A stretch of 32,678 nucleotides of DNA from Bacteroidota bacterium (lineage in GTDB: Bacteria; Bacteroidota; Bacteroidia; Chitinophagales; Saprospiraceae): positions 1 through 32,678 of the forward strand of contig JAIUPL010000043.1 of NCBI GenBank assembly GCA_020160935.1. Direction: 5' to 3'. This document shows, piece by piece, positions 1 to 9,666 of this stretch (the stretch's first letter is position 1; the number at the start of each line of letters is the position of its first letter). The position numbers and the translations under genes were made by a program. Below the pieces are notes generated by a model. That model worked only from the letters and a program-made list of their open reading frames with translations, was not told the origin of the DNA and did not search any database.

Positions 1-79
1 TCCGAACAGAGTCGTTAAGCCCATCAGCGCTGATGGTACTGAGGTTGATGCCTCGGGAGAGTAAGTCGGTGCCAACTCA
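1..79 (+). rRNA. rrf: 5S ribosomal RNA, 3' part (truncated by window start)
   Basis: The first bases match the 5S rRNA loop C to helix I region: CCGAACAGAG, then GTTAAGCCC, a paired CATCAGCGCTGATGG, the helix IV/V segment with TGCCTCGGGAGAGTA, and a GGTGCCAACT 3' end. About the first 30-40 nt of the gene lie outside the window. This implies that an rRNA operon lies immediately upstream on the same strand. The exact mature 3' end is estimated. Confidence 0.9.
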
Positions 80-86
80 AACTATC

Positions 87-121
87 AGAGCCTTGTTCCT
101 CTCGGAACAGGGCTCTTTTTG
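87..121 (+). terminator. Intrinsic terminator of the rRNA operon
   Basis: A 13-bp stem runs from AGAGCCTTGTTCC (87-99) to GGAACAGGGCTCT (104-116), with two G-T wobble pairs and a TCTC tetraloop. A run of Ts follows (116-121). It sits eight bases after the 5S gene, where an rRNA operon terminator is expected. Confidence 0.9.
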
Positions 122-223
122 TTGGTAGCTGTCAGGCTTCTATATTCGTGTCGTTTTTCAGGGGTGCCCAACATACCTTCAGTATTTTTTCAGACTTTTG
201 GGCCAACAACGCCACTATTGCAC

Positions 224-2305
<2,082 letters not shown>

Positions 2306-2309
2306 AAAA

Positions 2310-2720
2310 ATGTACTCCTACGACACACAAATTCGCGTTCGTTACGGCGAAACTGACCAGATGGGCTACCTGTACTATGGCAACTATGCCGAATACTACG
2401 AGGTGGGGCGTGTGGAAACAATTCGCTCGCTGGGTTTGTCGTATAAGGAACTAGAAGAAGTGCATGGCATTTGGTTGCCGGTGGTGAGCCTGGAAATGCG
2501 GTTTGTGCGTCCTGCCTATTATGATGACTTGCTGACCGTTCACTCGGAGATCCGCAAACTACCTGATGAACACATCACGTTTCATGTGGAGGTTTTTAAT
2601 GAGAAAAAGAAATTGGTGAACGCCGGTACGGTCAGACTTTGTTTCTTTGATGCCAAAACGCGCAAAGTCGTGCATGCCCCCGAATATCTGCTTGAAAGAA
2701 TGAGACCTTTCTTCCTGTAA
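2310..2720 (+). CDS. Acyl-CoA thioesterase, 4-hydroxybenzoyl-CoA thioesterase (YbgC-like) family
   Basis: A 136-residue single hotdog domain, the usual length for YbgC/FadM-type thioesterases, which hydrolyse acyl-CoA esters in the cytoplasm. The N-terminal signature RYGETDQMGYLYYGNY (residues 11-26) holds the catalytic Asp16 and the family G-x-x-Y-x-x-NY pattern. The start is ATG 2310 (MYSYDTQIRV). An in-frame extension to 2169 would translate the heptamer repeats and is rejected. The next gene starts 29 bp downstream on the same strand, so cotranscription is plausible. Substrate preference is unknown. Confidence 0.88.
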   Translation: MYSYDTQIRVRYGETDQMGYLYYGNYAEYYEVGRVETIRSLGLSYKELEEVHGIWLPVVSLEMRFVRPAYYDDLLTVHSEIRKLPDEHITFHVEVFNEKKKLVNAGTVRLCFFDAKTRKVVHAPEYLLERMRPFFL

Positions 2721-2749
2721 ACAGCAGTCCGTGCACGAGTATAAGTACC

Positions 2750-3721
2750 ATGAAAAGAACTGATTACATTGCCCGCATTATCCGCTATTTCAGGTATCAT
2801 CCGCTCTGGTTGCGGTTGCTGGCGTGGACGAAAGCACATTCTTTACCGGGATTGAATCGTATACCGATTTATAACCTGCTTACTTTTATCGATAAGGAAA
2901 CCCGGGAAGACGCTATCGTGACACGTGCCAATAGTATGGCGTTCAGTTTTTTTATGGCCATTTTTCCGGCCATTATCGTGTTGTTTACCCTGCTCGCTTA
3001 TACGCCGCTATATGAAAATTTTGACGATGTGCTGCGCGATTCCATTCACGAGGTGATGCCAGGTAGCGCAGGTAAACTGATTTTTAAAACCGTTGAAGAC
3101 ATTGCCACGATCCCACGCAGCGGATTGTTGTCGTTCGGTTTTTTCCTCTCTATCTGGTTTGCTTCCAATGGTATGCTTTCCATGATGCGGGGGCTGGAAA
3201 AAGACTATTCCGCAACTTTCAAACGCCGTACGGGTTTTGAAAAACGCATCATTGCCATTCAACTCACCTTTCTGGTGGCCTTTGTACTCGTGGCATCCGT
3301 GGTGCTGGTCATCATGGGCAATACCATCCTGCGCTTTGTTTTTCAATACATCAGGGCCGACGCCTTGACGCGCATGAGCGTGTTTACATTCAGGTGGGTA
3401 GTGGTGTTGCTACTGTTTTATACCACATTTTCCACGATTTATCGCTACGGTTCCTCCACCCGCCGCCTGATCCCGTTTTTCAACCCGGGGGCCATGCTGG
3501 CTACGCTGTTGTCTATTTTCATTTCCTGGGGTTTCTCCTTTTATGTCGATAATTTCGGCAACTACAACAAGGTGTACGGCTCCATCGGCACCCTGATTGT
3601 GCTGATGATCTGGATACAACTCAATTGTATGATTCTGTTGATTGGTTTCGAACTCAACGCAGGTATTGCCGTATTGCACGACCTCCGACAACTGGAAGGG
3701 TCGCGGACGCATGTTAAATAG
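2750..3721 (+). CDS. YihY/BrkB-family inner membrane protein
   Basis: A 323-residue polytopic membrane protein. About six hydrophobic segments are visible near residues 62-84, 125-145, 166-190, 213-230, 246-266 and 280-304. The last one carries the conserved YihY ending (YGSIGTLIVLMIWIQLN, then GFELNA). The family was once called ribonuclease BN or BrkB, but its biochemical role is not established. The length is normal and no break is seen. It follows the thioesterase after 29 bp, and the convergent APC permease gene ends 29 bp downstream. Confidence 0.9.
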   Translation: MKRTDYIARIIRYFRYHPLWLRLLAWTKAHSLPGLNRIPIYNLLTFIDKETREDAIVTRANSMAFSFFMAIFPAIIVLFTLLAYTPLYENFDDVLRDSIHEVMPGSAGKLIFKTVEDIATIPRSGLLSFGFFLSIWFASNGMLSMMRGLEKDYSATFKRRTGFEKRIIAIQLTFLVAFVLVASVVLVIMGNTILRFVFQYIRADALTRMSVFTFRWVVVLLLFYTTFSTIYRYGSSTRRLIPFFNPGAMLATLLSIFISWGFSFYVDNFGNYNKVYGSIGTLIVLMIWIQLNCMILLIGFELNAGIAVLHDLRQLEGSRTHVK

Positions 3722-3750
3722 TGCAACACGGATGGCGCAGATGATCCGCG

Positions 3751-5157
3751 TTATCCGCGTTTCCGGTTCCAATAAAAATAAAAGGGCAAGCCTGACAGCA
3801 TCAGCACGATGCCGATCGATGCCTCACGCGGGTGGTTGATGCAGGTGATAATGATGAGCGCTACACAAAACAGCACGAACAAGGCTGGCACCACAGGGTA
3901 CCCCCACACCTTGTAAGGGCGTTCGGCATTGGGTTCGCGCCGACGCAGCACAAACACACCGAAAGCCGTGGCGCCGTAAAAAAAGAACGCCGCAAAAATC
4001 AGCATATCAGTCAACTGGTCGAAACTGCCCGACAACACCAGCAGAGAGGCCCATATGCCCTGCATCCACAATGCCGGATTGGGGGTGTGGTACTTGGGGT
4101 GAATTTCGGCCGCGCGTGGGAAAAACAAGCCGTCTTTGGCCATGGCGTAGTACACCCGCGGCGGCATCAAAATGGTGCTATTGGTACAACCCAGCGTAGT
4201 AATGAGAATGATCACGGAGATCAGCAGCGCACCGAAGTCGCCGGCAAAGTGCCGTACCACAGCCACCGCAGCGATATCGTTGTGTGCCTTGTGCACATCG
4301 ATAATACTGTCGATAGGCAAAACGTACAGGTAGGTAAAATTCACCAGCAAATACGCCCCCATGATGATCAGCATACCGCTGAAAAGCGCCAGAGGCAGGT
4401 TGCGATTCGGATTTTTGATTTCACCGCCGATAAAACCCACTGTATTCCAGCCCTCATACCCCCAAAAAGCAGCCAGCAGTGCCGCAAACATGGCTTTGAT
4501 GAGCGAAAAATCGGTCCAGTCGCGCGGAACATAATTCACCGATGGCGTGCTGAAATTGGAAAAACTGCCGCCTCCCCATACCATTCCTGACACCACAATA
4601 CCCAGCAGGCCGACAATGACCAGCCGGGTAATCCAGGTACTGAGCGCTGCCGCATTTTTCAGTCCACGGGTATTTAAAAAAGTGAGTACCAGAATCAACA
4701 GAATGGTAAGCCCTTTTACCCCGGCGCTCTCAAAAGGTTTGAACACCCCGATTTCAATGTTTTCAATCGATTCCGGCAAGTGCGGCAAGGGGAAAATGGC
4801 ATTGAACGACTGCGAAAAAACGTAGGCAATAGACGATACTGCTGCCGTTTTGATCACCGCAAAGGTGCTCCAGCCCCACAAAAAAGCCATAAAACGCCCA
4901 TAAATACGACGGAAATACACGAATTCCCCACCCGAGTCGGCCATCATACCTGCTATTTCGGCATTGCTCAATGCGCCGAACAGGCTGATGATGCCCGCCA
5001 ACAACCAGGCCCATAACACGAGAGAAGGTGAAAGCAATTCGGCCGACATGGGCGCTACTTTTTTGTACACGCCCGATCCGATCACAGAACTGACGACCAG
5101 CATGACGGCGGCGGCCAGTGTAATACTGCGCACCAGTTGTCCTTGTTGTTTTTCCAT
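3751..5157 (-). CDS. APC-superfamily amino acid permease (LAT-like)
   Basis: A 468-residue membrane transporter with about 12 helices. TM1 carries the substrate-binding SVIGSGVY motif (residues 24-31). The TM2-loop-3 region NAEIAGMMADSGGEFVY (65-81) and the TM6 stretch WGYEGWNTVGFIGGEIKNP (222-240) match the L-type amino acid transporter branch, which exchanges or imports amino acids across the inner membrane. The substrate is not predictable. ATG 5157 lies five bases after a -7 box (5163-5170, minus), so the transcript may be leaderless. The gene diverges from the DUF1295 gene. Confidence 0.9.
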   Translation of the reverse strand: MEKQQGQLVRSITLAAAVMLVVSSVIGSGVYKKVAPMSAELLSPSLVLWAWLLAGIISLFGALSNAEIAGMMADSGGEFVYFRRIYGRFMAFLWGWSTFAVIKTAAVSSIAYVFSQSFNAIFPLPHLPESIENIEIGVFKPFESAGVKGLTILLILVLTFLNTRGLKNAAALSTWITRLVIVGLLGIVVSGMVWGGGSFSNFSTPSVNYVPRDWTDFSLIKAMFAALLAAFWGYEGWNTVGFIGGEIKNPNRNLPLALFSGMLIIMGAYLLVNFTYLYVLPIDSIIDVHKAHNDIAAVAVVRHFAGDFGALLISVIILITTLGCTNSTILMPPRVYYAMAKDGLFFPRAAEIHPKYHTPNPALWMQGIWASLLVLSGSFDQLTDMLIFAAFFFYGATAFGVFVLRRREPNAERPYKVWGYPVVPALFVLFCVALIIITCINHPREASIGIVLMLSGLPFYFYWNRKRG

Positions 5158-5162
5158 GTAGG

Positions 5163-5170
5163 CAAACGTA
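5163..5170 (-). promoter_or_regulatory. -7 promoter box of the APC permease gene
   Basis: Read on the minus strand this is TACGTTTG, a match to the Bacteroidota TAnnTTTG element. The permease ATG begins only six bases beyond it, which implies a leaderless or nearly leaderless mRNA. No clear -33 element was identified. Confidence 0.55.
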
Positions 5171-5200
5171 GGAAGAATTTCGGGTTTTGATGCTACGATT

Positions 5201-5208
5201 TATTTTTG
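5201..5208 (+). promoter_or_regulatory. -7 promoter box of the DUF1295 gene
   Basis: TATTTTTG matches TAnnTTTG and lies 19 bases before the ATG at 5228. With the opposing box at 5163-5170 it forms a compact divergent promoter region. Confidence 0.55.
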
Positions 5209-5227
5209 CCACTCAAAAACGAAACCT

Positions 5228-6135
5228 ATGCTGCGTACTGCCCTCTTTCTGGTAGCCACCCTGATTGCCCTTACTGTTGCGGTATTTTACACCGATCAGT
5301 CACTGTCCCCCGAACACTGGGCCGCTTTAACAACCCTGTTCAAGGCCATGCTTGCTGTGGCACTCACCTGTTTTGTTATCAGCGAAATTACTCGCAATTA
5401 CAGCCAGGTCGACAAACTCTGGAGCCTGCTGCCCATCGGCTACACCTGGTTTGTAGCCTTCAAAGCAGGGTTCGACGCACGCACGGTGCTCATGGCCAGC
5501 CTAGCCACCCTGTGGGGACTGCGCCTGACTTACAACTTTAGCAGGCGCGGCGGTTACCACTGGATTCCCTGGCGCGGCGAGGAGGACTACCGCTGGGCGG
5601 AATTGCGCCGTCAGCAGCCCGCTCTGAACAGCCGCCCGGTATGGATGGCTTTCAATCTGTTTTTTATATCCCTGTATCAAAATACGCTGATCCTGCTTTT
5701 CACCCTGCCTATCGTGGTGGCGTGGCAAGGCCAGAACCGGCCCTTGAACGCGCTCGATGCAGTGGCAGCCCTGTTGATGCTGGGCTTTATCGTACTGGAA
5801 ACCGTCGCCGATCAACAACAATGGAATTTCCAGCAGGAAAATACCGCCGTATCCAGGCAGGCGAACCGCTCGATGGAGAATATGCGCAGGGCTTTTGCGC
5901 CAGCGGACTTTGGGCGCGTGTTCGGCACCCCAACTACGCTTCCGAACAAGCCATTTGGCTCAGTTTTTACCTGTTTGGCGTAGCCGCCACCGGACATTGG
6001 CTCAACTGGTCGCTGGCAGGCGCCATTCTGCTCATGCTGCTGTTTTTGGGCAGTTCGGATTTCAGCGAAAAAATATCGGCCGGGAAATACCCTGGTTATG
6101 CGGAGTATCAGCGGAAGGTTCCGAGGTTTTTTTAG
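5228..6135 (+). pseudogene. DUF1295 (steroid 5-alpha-reductase-like) membrane protein, interrupted by a -1 frameshift
   Basis: The first frame (5228 to about 5841) encodes a membrane protein with DUF1295 features: TM helices, SQVDKLWSLLPI, LWGLRLTYNFSRRGGY and ETVADQQQWNFQQE. The rest continues in another frame as KYRRIQAGEPLDGEYAQG, then the family signature GLWARVRHPNYASEQ and two more TM segments, to the stop at 6135. The frames join if one A is added to the A4 run at 5838-5841 (GAAAATAC instead of GAAAAATAC). Restored, the protein would be about 302 residues, normal for the family, which resembles steroid reductases and isoprenylcysteine methyltransferases. Both halves look well conserved, so a sequencing error in the homopolymer or a very recent mutation is likely. 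Confidence 0.85.
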
Positions 6136-6525
6136 TTATTGGTTATCAGTTATCAGGGTGGGTAAGGGGTGATGGGTTTTTCAGGCTGGCCACTCGGGAA
6201 GGTTGAGAAGTTGAGGGGTTGAGAAGTTGAGGGGTTGAGAAGTTGAGGGGTTGAGATGTTGAGAAGGTTGAGAGGTTGAGAGAGCATAGTAATGCATCCA
6301 ATCCGCCCTCAACATCTCAACCCCTCAACATCTCAACCCCTCAACATCTCAACTTCTCAACATCTCAACCCCTCAACATCTCAACCCCTCAACCTTCTCA
6401 ACCCCTCAACCCCTCAACTCCTCAACTTCTCATCCCCTCAATCCTTCCACCTTCCCGAGCCGCCCAGCCTGAAATCCAATAATCCCTTACCTACCCTGAT
6501 AACCAATAACCAATAACCAATAACT
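6134..6525. repeat. Long imperfect palindrome with octamer tandem-repeat arms
   Basis: The whole gap between the DUF1295 gene and the next gene folds on itself. The left side reads AGTTATTGGTTATCAG, then TCAGGCTGG and GGGAAGG, then about ten 8-bp units of the type TTGAGAAG/TTGAGGGG (6202-6282). The right side mirrors this with units CTCAACAT/CTCAACCC (about 6308-6440), CTTCCCGAGC, CAGCCTGA and finally AACCAATAACCAATAACT. The centre lies near 6283-6307. No gene is seen here; short open frames in it are translations of the repeat. Confidence 0.85.
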
Positions 6526-7315
6526 ACCCCCCCAAAGCCACCGACAATCCATTAAAATACTGCGCGGTGGTTTCTTTCAGGTAAATGCCCAGCCGCAGGG
6601 CCAATTTATCGAGCGCATTCAGGTCGAAAAAAGAGTAGTCGAACTGGTGGATTTTGCCGCTGGTGAGTTCGGCGCGATTTTGCTGGAGGAGGTGGAACTC
6701 GGCTGCTGACAGGTTGTTGATACTACCTGCATCGATCCATTGTTTCAATCGCTGTTCGGTGGCTTGCAGGGCATCTTCCAGGATGTTCAGGTCGCGGGTG
6801 GCTTCGCCCAGGATGCGGCGTTGCATGGTGATCTGATCTACCACGAATTCGATTTCCTTTTTTACCTGGAAGTCCGTTTTTTCAATCGAGTAATACTGTT
6901 TGCCGATGTCGTTGTTGAAATGCCGTACGATGTCGAGATGGAGTTGGGCCAGTTCTTTCATCTGGTCCATGATGTTGCGGAATTTCTGTTGCAGCAAATT
7001 GTAATGTGCCTTTTCTGCTGCCAGGCTGCTTTTTTCATGGCCGTCATCGGACACCAGAAACAGAGAGAGCAGGGAGTTGGCCGTATGGGCTTCATCGCGA
7101 TGGTCGACGGCGCGCGTTTTGCTCAAAAAAACAGAAAAAGCCTCCCCTTTGAGCAAGAAAGCATCAATTTTTTGTAAAATACGATCCAGCGGCTCTACGA
7201 GATCCTCTGGAGCAGGTGGCTGCGCGTCGAACAGGCCATCAGCCGGGACAGCCGGTTTTTTCGATTCCTGCCGGTCGTCGTCGTCAAAAATATCCGTGTA
7301 GGGATTGGGCGTCAT
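6524..7315 (-). CDS. Hypothetical protein, acidic N-terminus and long helical region
   Basis: A 263-residue soluble protein that I do not recognise. It starts MTPNPYTDIFDDDDRQE, has a proline-rich acidic linker to about residue 45, then is almost all predicted helix with coiled-coil-like stretches (roughly residues 100-215, including QQKFRNIMDQMKEL and ATRDLNILEDALQATEQRL). There is no signal peptide or TM segment. The ATG at 7315 is chosen because a minus-strand -7 box (7333-7340) lies 17 bases upstream. An extension to 7384 would run through that box and a terminator stem. The stop codon overlaps the edge of the octamer palindrome. Confidence 0.75.
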   Translation of the reverse strand: MTPNPYTDIFDDDDRQESKKPAVPADGLFDAQPPAPEDLVEPLDRILQKIDAFLLKGEAFSVFLSKTRAVDHRDEAHTANSLLSLFLVSDDGHEKSSLAAEKAHYNLLQQKFRNIMDQMKELAQLHLDIVRHFNNDIGKQYYSIEKTDFQVKKEIEFVVDQITMQRRILGEATRDLNILEDALQATEQRLKQWIDAGSINNLSAAEFHLLQQNRAELTSGKIHQFDYSFFDLNALDKLALRLGIYLKETTAQYFNGLSVALGG

Positions 7316-7332
7316 ATGGGTTGAACAGGCAG

Positions 7333-7340
7333 CAAAAATA
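7333..7340 (-). promoter_or_regulatory. -7 promoter box of the hypothetical gene ending at 6524
   Basis: The minus-strand reading is TATTTTTG, an exact TAnnTTTG match, 17 bases upstream of the ATG at 7315. It supports the shorter start. Confidence 0.5.
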
Positions 7341-7366
7341 ACATTTTCCGGCTGAAACGCATATAC

Positions 7367-7401
7367 AAAACGCCCCGGCGGCATTGCTGCTCACCGGGGC
7401 G
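7367..7401 (-). terminator. Intrinsic terminator on the minus strand, after the tRNA-like sequence
   Basis: A perfect 8-bp GC stem CGCCCCGG (7371-7378) / CCGGGGCG (7394-7401) with a 15-base loop. On the minus strand it is followed by TTTTG. It lies 17 bases downstream of the tRNA-like element at 7419-7477 and implies that a short minus-strand RNA ends here. Confidence 0.6.
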
Positions 7402-7418
7402 ACCCAATCAAAATGTAG

Positions 7419-7477
7419 TCCGGGCAGCCGGAGTCGAACCGGCTCGGATAAAAGGGCTTTCCTGCTAGCCCGCCCGA
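7419..7477 (-). ncRNA. tRNA-like sequence lacking a normal anticodon arm
   Basis: Read on the minus strand there is an acceptor-like strand TCGGGCG, then a D-arm-like GCTAGCAGGAAAGC with the conserved GG in the loop, then only about 12 nt (CCTTTTATCCGA). A textbook T-arm follows (GCCGG TTCGACT CCGGC), then TGCCCGG plus A, which pairs with the 5' strand using wobbles at both ends. The element is about 59 nt instead of at least 72, and the space for an anticodon arm plus variable loop is about 10 nt too short. A terminator follows. It could be a tRNA remnant with an internal deletion or a tRNA mimic. I cannot assign an amino acid. The flanks up to 7678 hold no other feature beyond a possible sigma-gene promoter. 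Confidence 0.4.
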
Positions 7478-7678
7478 TCAATTGCAGCATGTTGTATGTA
7501 AATTCTGCAACCTACTCCTTAACTATATGCGAAGCATTCCAGTTCCGGAACAGGCCTGATTTTTCTATTCGCCTTTTTAAGCAGTTCATCCTTTCAAAAC
7601 AGCAATTCAGCATATTTCCTGTATGGGCATCAGGGTAAGTGGGGCACTTTTGTGTCACTAAATAAAAAATGAAACGCC

Positions 7679-8248
7679 ATGTACGCACGTTCGGGCTCCG
7701 CCTACGCACAGTTGACCGATGAAAAACTGATCACACTGGTTACCATGAACCAGCAATTGGCATTTACGACGCTCATGCACCGGTATGAACGCCTCGTGGC
7801 ATCGGTCGTTCAGCGCTATCTAAGCGATCCGGAAGCCGTAAAAGAGGTGGTGCAAGACACCTTCCTGCGCGCCTACCGCGCACTGCCTGATTTTCAGGGG
7901 AAAAGTAAATTCAGCACATGGTTGTATAAAATTGCTATTTCGGCTGCCATCAGCCGTATGCGCACCCGTCGCTACGCCGCCTGGCAACCCATCGAGGAGG
8001 CTATGGAATATCATTCGTATGATCAGACCGATCATGCCCTCCATTTCGAAAAACAGGATACCTATTTCCATTTAAAAAATGCCATGCGCCGCCTCGACCA
8101 GCACGATGCCATCGCCCTGGAATTGTTTTACCTGCGCGAACAAAGTCTGGAAGAAATCGTGCAACTCACCGGCTGGACCACCAGTAAAACCAAAAGCCGG
8201 CTTTGCCGCGCACGGACGAAGTTGAGGGAAGTCCTGTCTGAAGCCTGA
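7679..8248 (+). CDS. RNA polymerase sigma factor, sigma-70 family (ECF type)
   Basis: A 189-residue ECF-like sigma factor that directs core RNA polymerase to alternative promoters. Region 2 spans about residues 25-95: it includes FTTLMHRYERLV, then the core-binding and -10-recognition stretch EVVQDTFLRAYRALPDFQGKSKFSTWLYKIA. Region 4 lies in the last 60 residues with a helix-turn-helix (LEEIVQLTGWTTSKTKSRLCRARTKLREVL). A CACTTTTG box at 7645-7652 is a plausible promoter. No anti-sigma gene follows directly; the next element is a heptamer hairpin and then nagA. The target regulon is unknown. Confidence 0.92.
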   Translation: MYARSGSAYAQLTDEKLITLVTMNQQLAFTTLMHRYERLVASVVQRYLSDPEAVKEVVQDTFLRAYRALPDFQGKSKFSTWLYKIAISAAISRMRTRRYAAWQPIEEAMEYHSYDQTDHALHFEKQDTYFHLKNAMRRLDQHDAIALELFYLREQSLEEIVQLTGWTTSKTKSRLCRARTKLREVLSEA

Positions 8249-8253
8249 ATTGA

Positions 8254-8390
8254 AAGTCCTAAGTCCTGAGTCGTAAGTCCTGAGTCCGTAGAGTACACCT
8301 TTGTACGCTTGGCATACACCGGTAGGTGGCCAAGTGTATCTTTGTGTACTCTACAGACTCAGGACTCAGGACTTACGACTCAGGACTCAA
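8254..8390. repeat. Heptamer-armed hairpin, copy 1 (divergent core)
   Basis: The left arm is AGTCCTA/AGTCCTG/AGTCGTA heptamers (8256-8287) followed by GTAGAGTACACC. The right arm is GTGTACTCTAC followed by the complementary heptamers, ending at 8390, one base before the nagA ATG. The order of variants (GTCGTAAG opposite CTTACGAC) is mirrored with about one heptamer of slippage. The core differs from the other five copies (GCTTGGC...GCCAAG inner stem). Confidence 0.9.
8337..8344 (+). promoter_or_regulatory. Possible -7 box of nagA inside the hairpin core
   Basis: TATCTTTG matches TAnnTTTG and lies 46 bases upstream of the nagA ATG, at the start of the hairpin's right arm. If it is used, the hairpin's right arm becomes the mRNA leader. 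No -33 element is clear. Confidence 0.35.
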
Positions 8391-9515
8391 ATGATTCACT
8401 ATCTCAATGCCCGCATCTACACTGGCCAGGAAATACTGGGAAAGGCCCATGTAAGCGTCGAAAACGGCCACATACAGGCCATTACTACCGGCCCGGCACC
8501 TGCCGAAGGCGAAAAAATTGATTTATCAGGCCGATCGCTGGCGCCTGCTCTCATCGACCTGCAGGTGTATGGAGGGCAGGGCAAATTGTTCAACAACGAG
8601 CCCAATGTAGACACCATCCGTGCAACCCGAGCCGCTACCCTGGCTGGTGGCGCCGCATATTTCCAGATTACGCTGTCGTGTTCGCCGTTGGAAACCATGT
8701 GGAAAGCCATCGATGCCTGCCGGGAATACCTGCAATCGGGCGGACAGGGTTTGTTAGGCCTGCATCTCGAAGGGCCATATTTCAACCCGGAAAAAAGGGG
8801 CGCGCACCCGCTGCAACACATCAGAACGCCCCACCCGGACGAAGTGGCTGAATTGATCGAACGCGGCAAGGGCATCGTGCGCTATATGACCCTTGCACCT
8901 GAACGTGTCGACGATGCCTCGCTCGATCTGCTGCTGCAAAGCGGCATTTGCCTTTCCGCAGGGCATTCCAACGCTACATTTGAAGAGGCTATGCACGGTT
9001 TCCGTAAGGGTATCAGCCGCACTACCCACCTGTTCAATGCCATGAGTCAGATGCAAAGCCGGGCGCCTGGTCTGGTGGGCGCCACTTACCTGCACAAACC
9101 CTGGACGAGTATCATAGCCGATGGTATTCACTGCGATTACAACTGTTTGAATATCAGCAAACAGTTGCTGGGCGAGCGCCTGTTTCTCATTTCCGATGCT
9201 GTGACGGACAGCAAAAGCGGCGATTACCGGTTCCATTTTGCAGGAGACCGATACACCGACGATGCGGGCGTGCTGGCGGGATCGTCGCTGACCATGTGGC
9301 AGGCAGTGAAAAATGCAGTACAGCATGCTGGTATTCCGCTCGACGAGGCCCTGCGCATGGCTTCTACCTATCCGGCGCATGTAGTGGGTGTAGGCGAAAA
9401 ACTGGGCAAAATTGCGCCGGGGTACGAGGCGTCCATGATCGTTTGGAGGGAAAATGAAACGCCCGAAGTTATTAGACTTTATACCCAATTAGTTTCGTAT
9501 GCCGGGAATGGCTAA
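8391..9515 (+). CDS. nagA: N-acetylglucosamine-6-phosphate deacetylase
   Basis: A 374-residue amidohydrolase that removes the acetyl group from GlcNAc-6-phosphate in amino-sugar and cell-wall recycling. The metal ligand Glu127 is in LHLEGPYF, His192 in AGHSNATFEE, His213 in THLFNAMS, and the catalytic Asp269 in ISDAVTDS; the substrate loop ADGIHCDYN is present. The ATG at 8391 directly follows the hairpin. An in-frame extension to 8301 would translate the hairpin and is rejected. Codons from 9473 onward (LYTQLVSYAGNG) lie in the left arm of another inverted repeat, so the extreme C-terminus may be acquired sequence. No nagB lies next to it. Confidence 0.93.
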   Translation: MIHYLNARIYTGQEILGKAHVSVENGHIQAITTGPAPAEGEKIDLSGRSLAPALIDLQVYGGQGKLFNNEPNVDTIRATRAATLAGGAAYFQITLSCSPLETMWKAIDACREYLQSGGQGLLGLHLEGPYFNPEKRGAHPLQHIRTPHPDEVAELIERGKGIVRYMTLAPERVDDASLDLLLQSGICLSAGHSNATFEEAMHGFRKGISRTTHLFNAMSQMQSRAPGLVGATYLHKPWTSIIADGIHCDYNCLNISKQLLGERLFLISDAVTDSKSGDYRFHFAGDRYTDDAGVLAGSSLTMWQAVKNAVQHAGIPLDEALRMASTYPAHVVGVGEKLGKIAPGYEASMIVWRENETPEVIRLYTQLVSYAGNG

Positions 9516-9637
9516 TTTTTCCCAAATCTTCGTTAAATTTTTCGCCGAAAATCTCCCATTTCGACTGCAAAATTTGCCTTGATTTGGAAAAAATTTTCTC
9601 ATTCCAGCATTACGAAACTAATTCGGTATAAAGTCTA
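9473..9637. repeat. Inverted repeat, arms about 56 bp, overlapping the nagA 3' end
   Basis: The left arm (9473-9528) begins TAGACTTTATACC, continues AATTAGTTTCGTA and ends CCCAAATC. The right arm (9581-9637) begins GATTTGG, continues TACGAAACTAATT and ends GGTATAAAGTCTA. Several internal mismatches separate perfect blocks of 7-13 bp. The 52-bp centre is AT-rich. The nagA stop (9513-9515) is inside the left arm, and the right arm ends 29 bp before the Crp/Fnr gene. It is not built from the heptamer unit. It could be a MITE-like remnant or a terminator-type palindrome. Confidence 0.8.
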
Positions 9638-9666
9638 TTTCATAAACCGACGTTATTCCTGGAAAT

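Noticed and set aside
6276-6516. Proline/serine-rich short frames (STSQPLNIS repeats).
   Set aside because: They are translations of the CTCAACCC octamer repeat.
8254-8390. Heptamer hairpins considered as small CRISPR arrays or insertion-sequence ends.
   Set aside because: There are no unique spacers between units and no transposase gene or target duplication could be seen; the arms are tandem 7-bp units that mirror each other.
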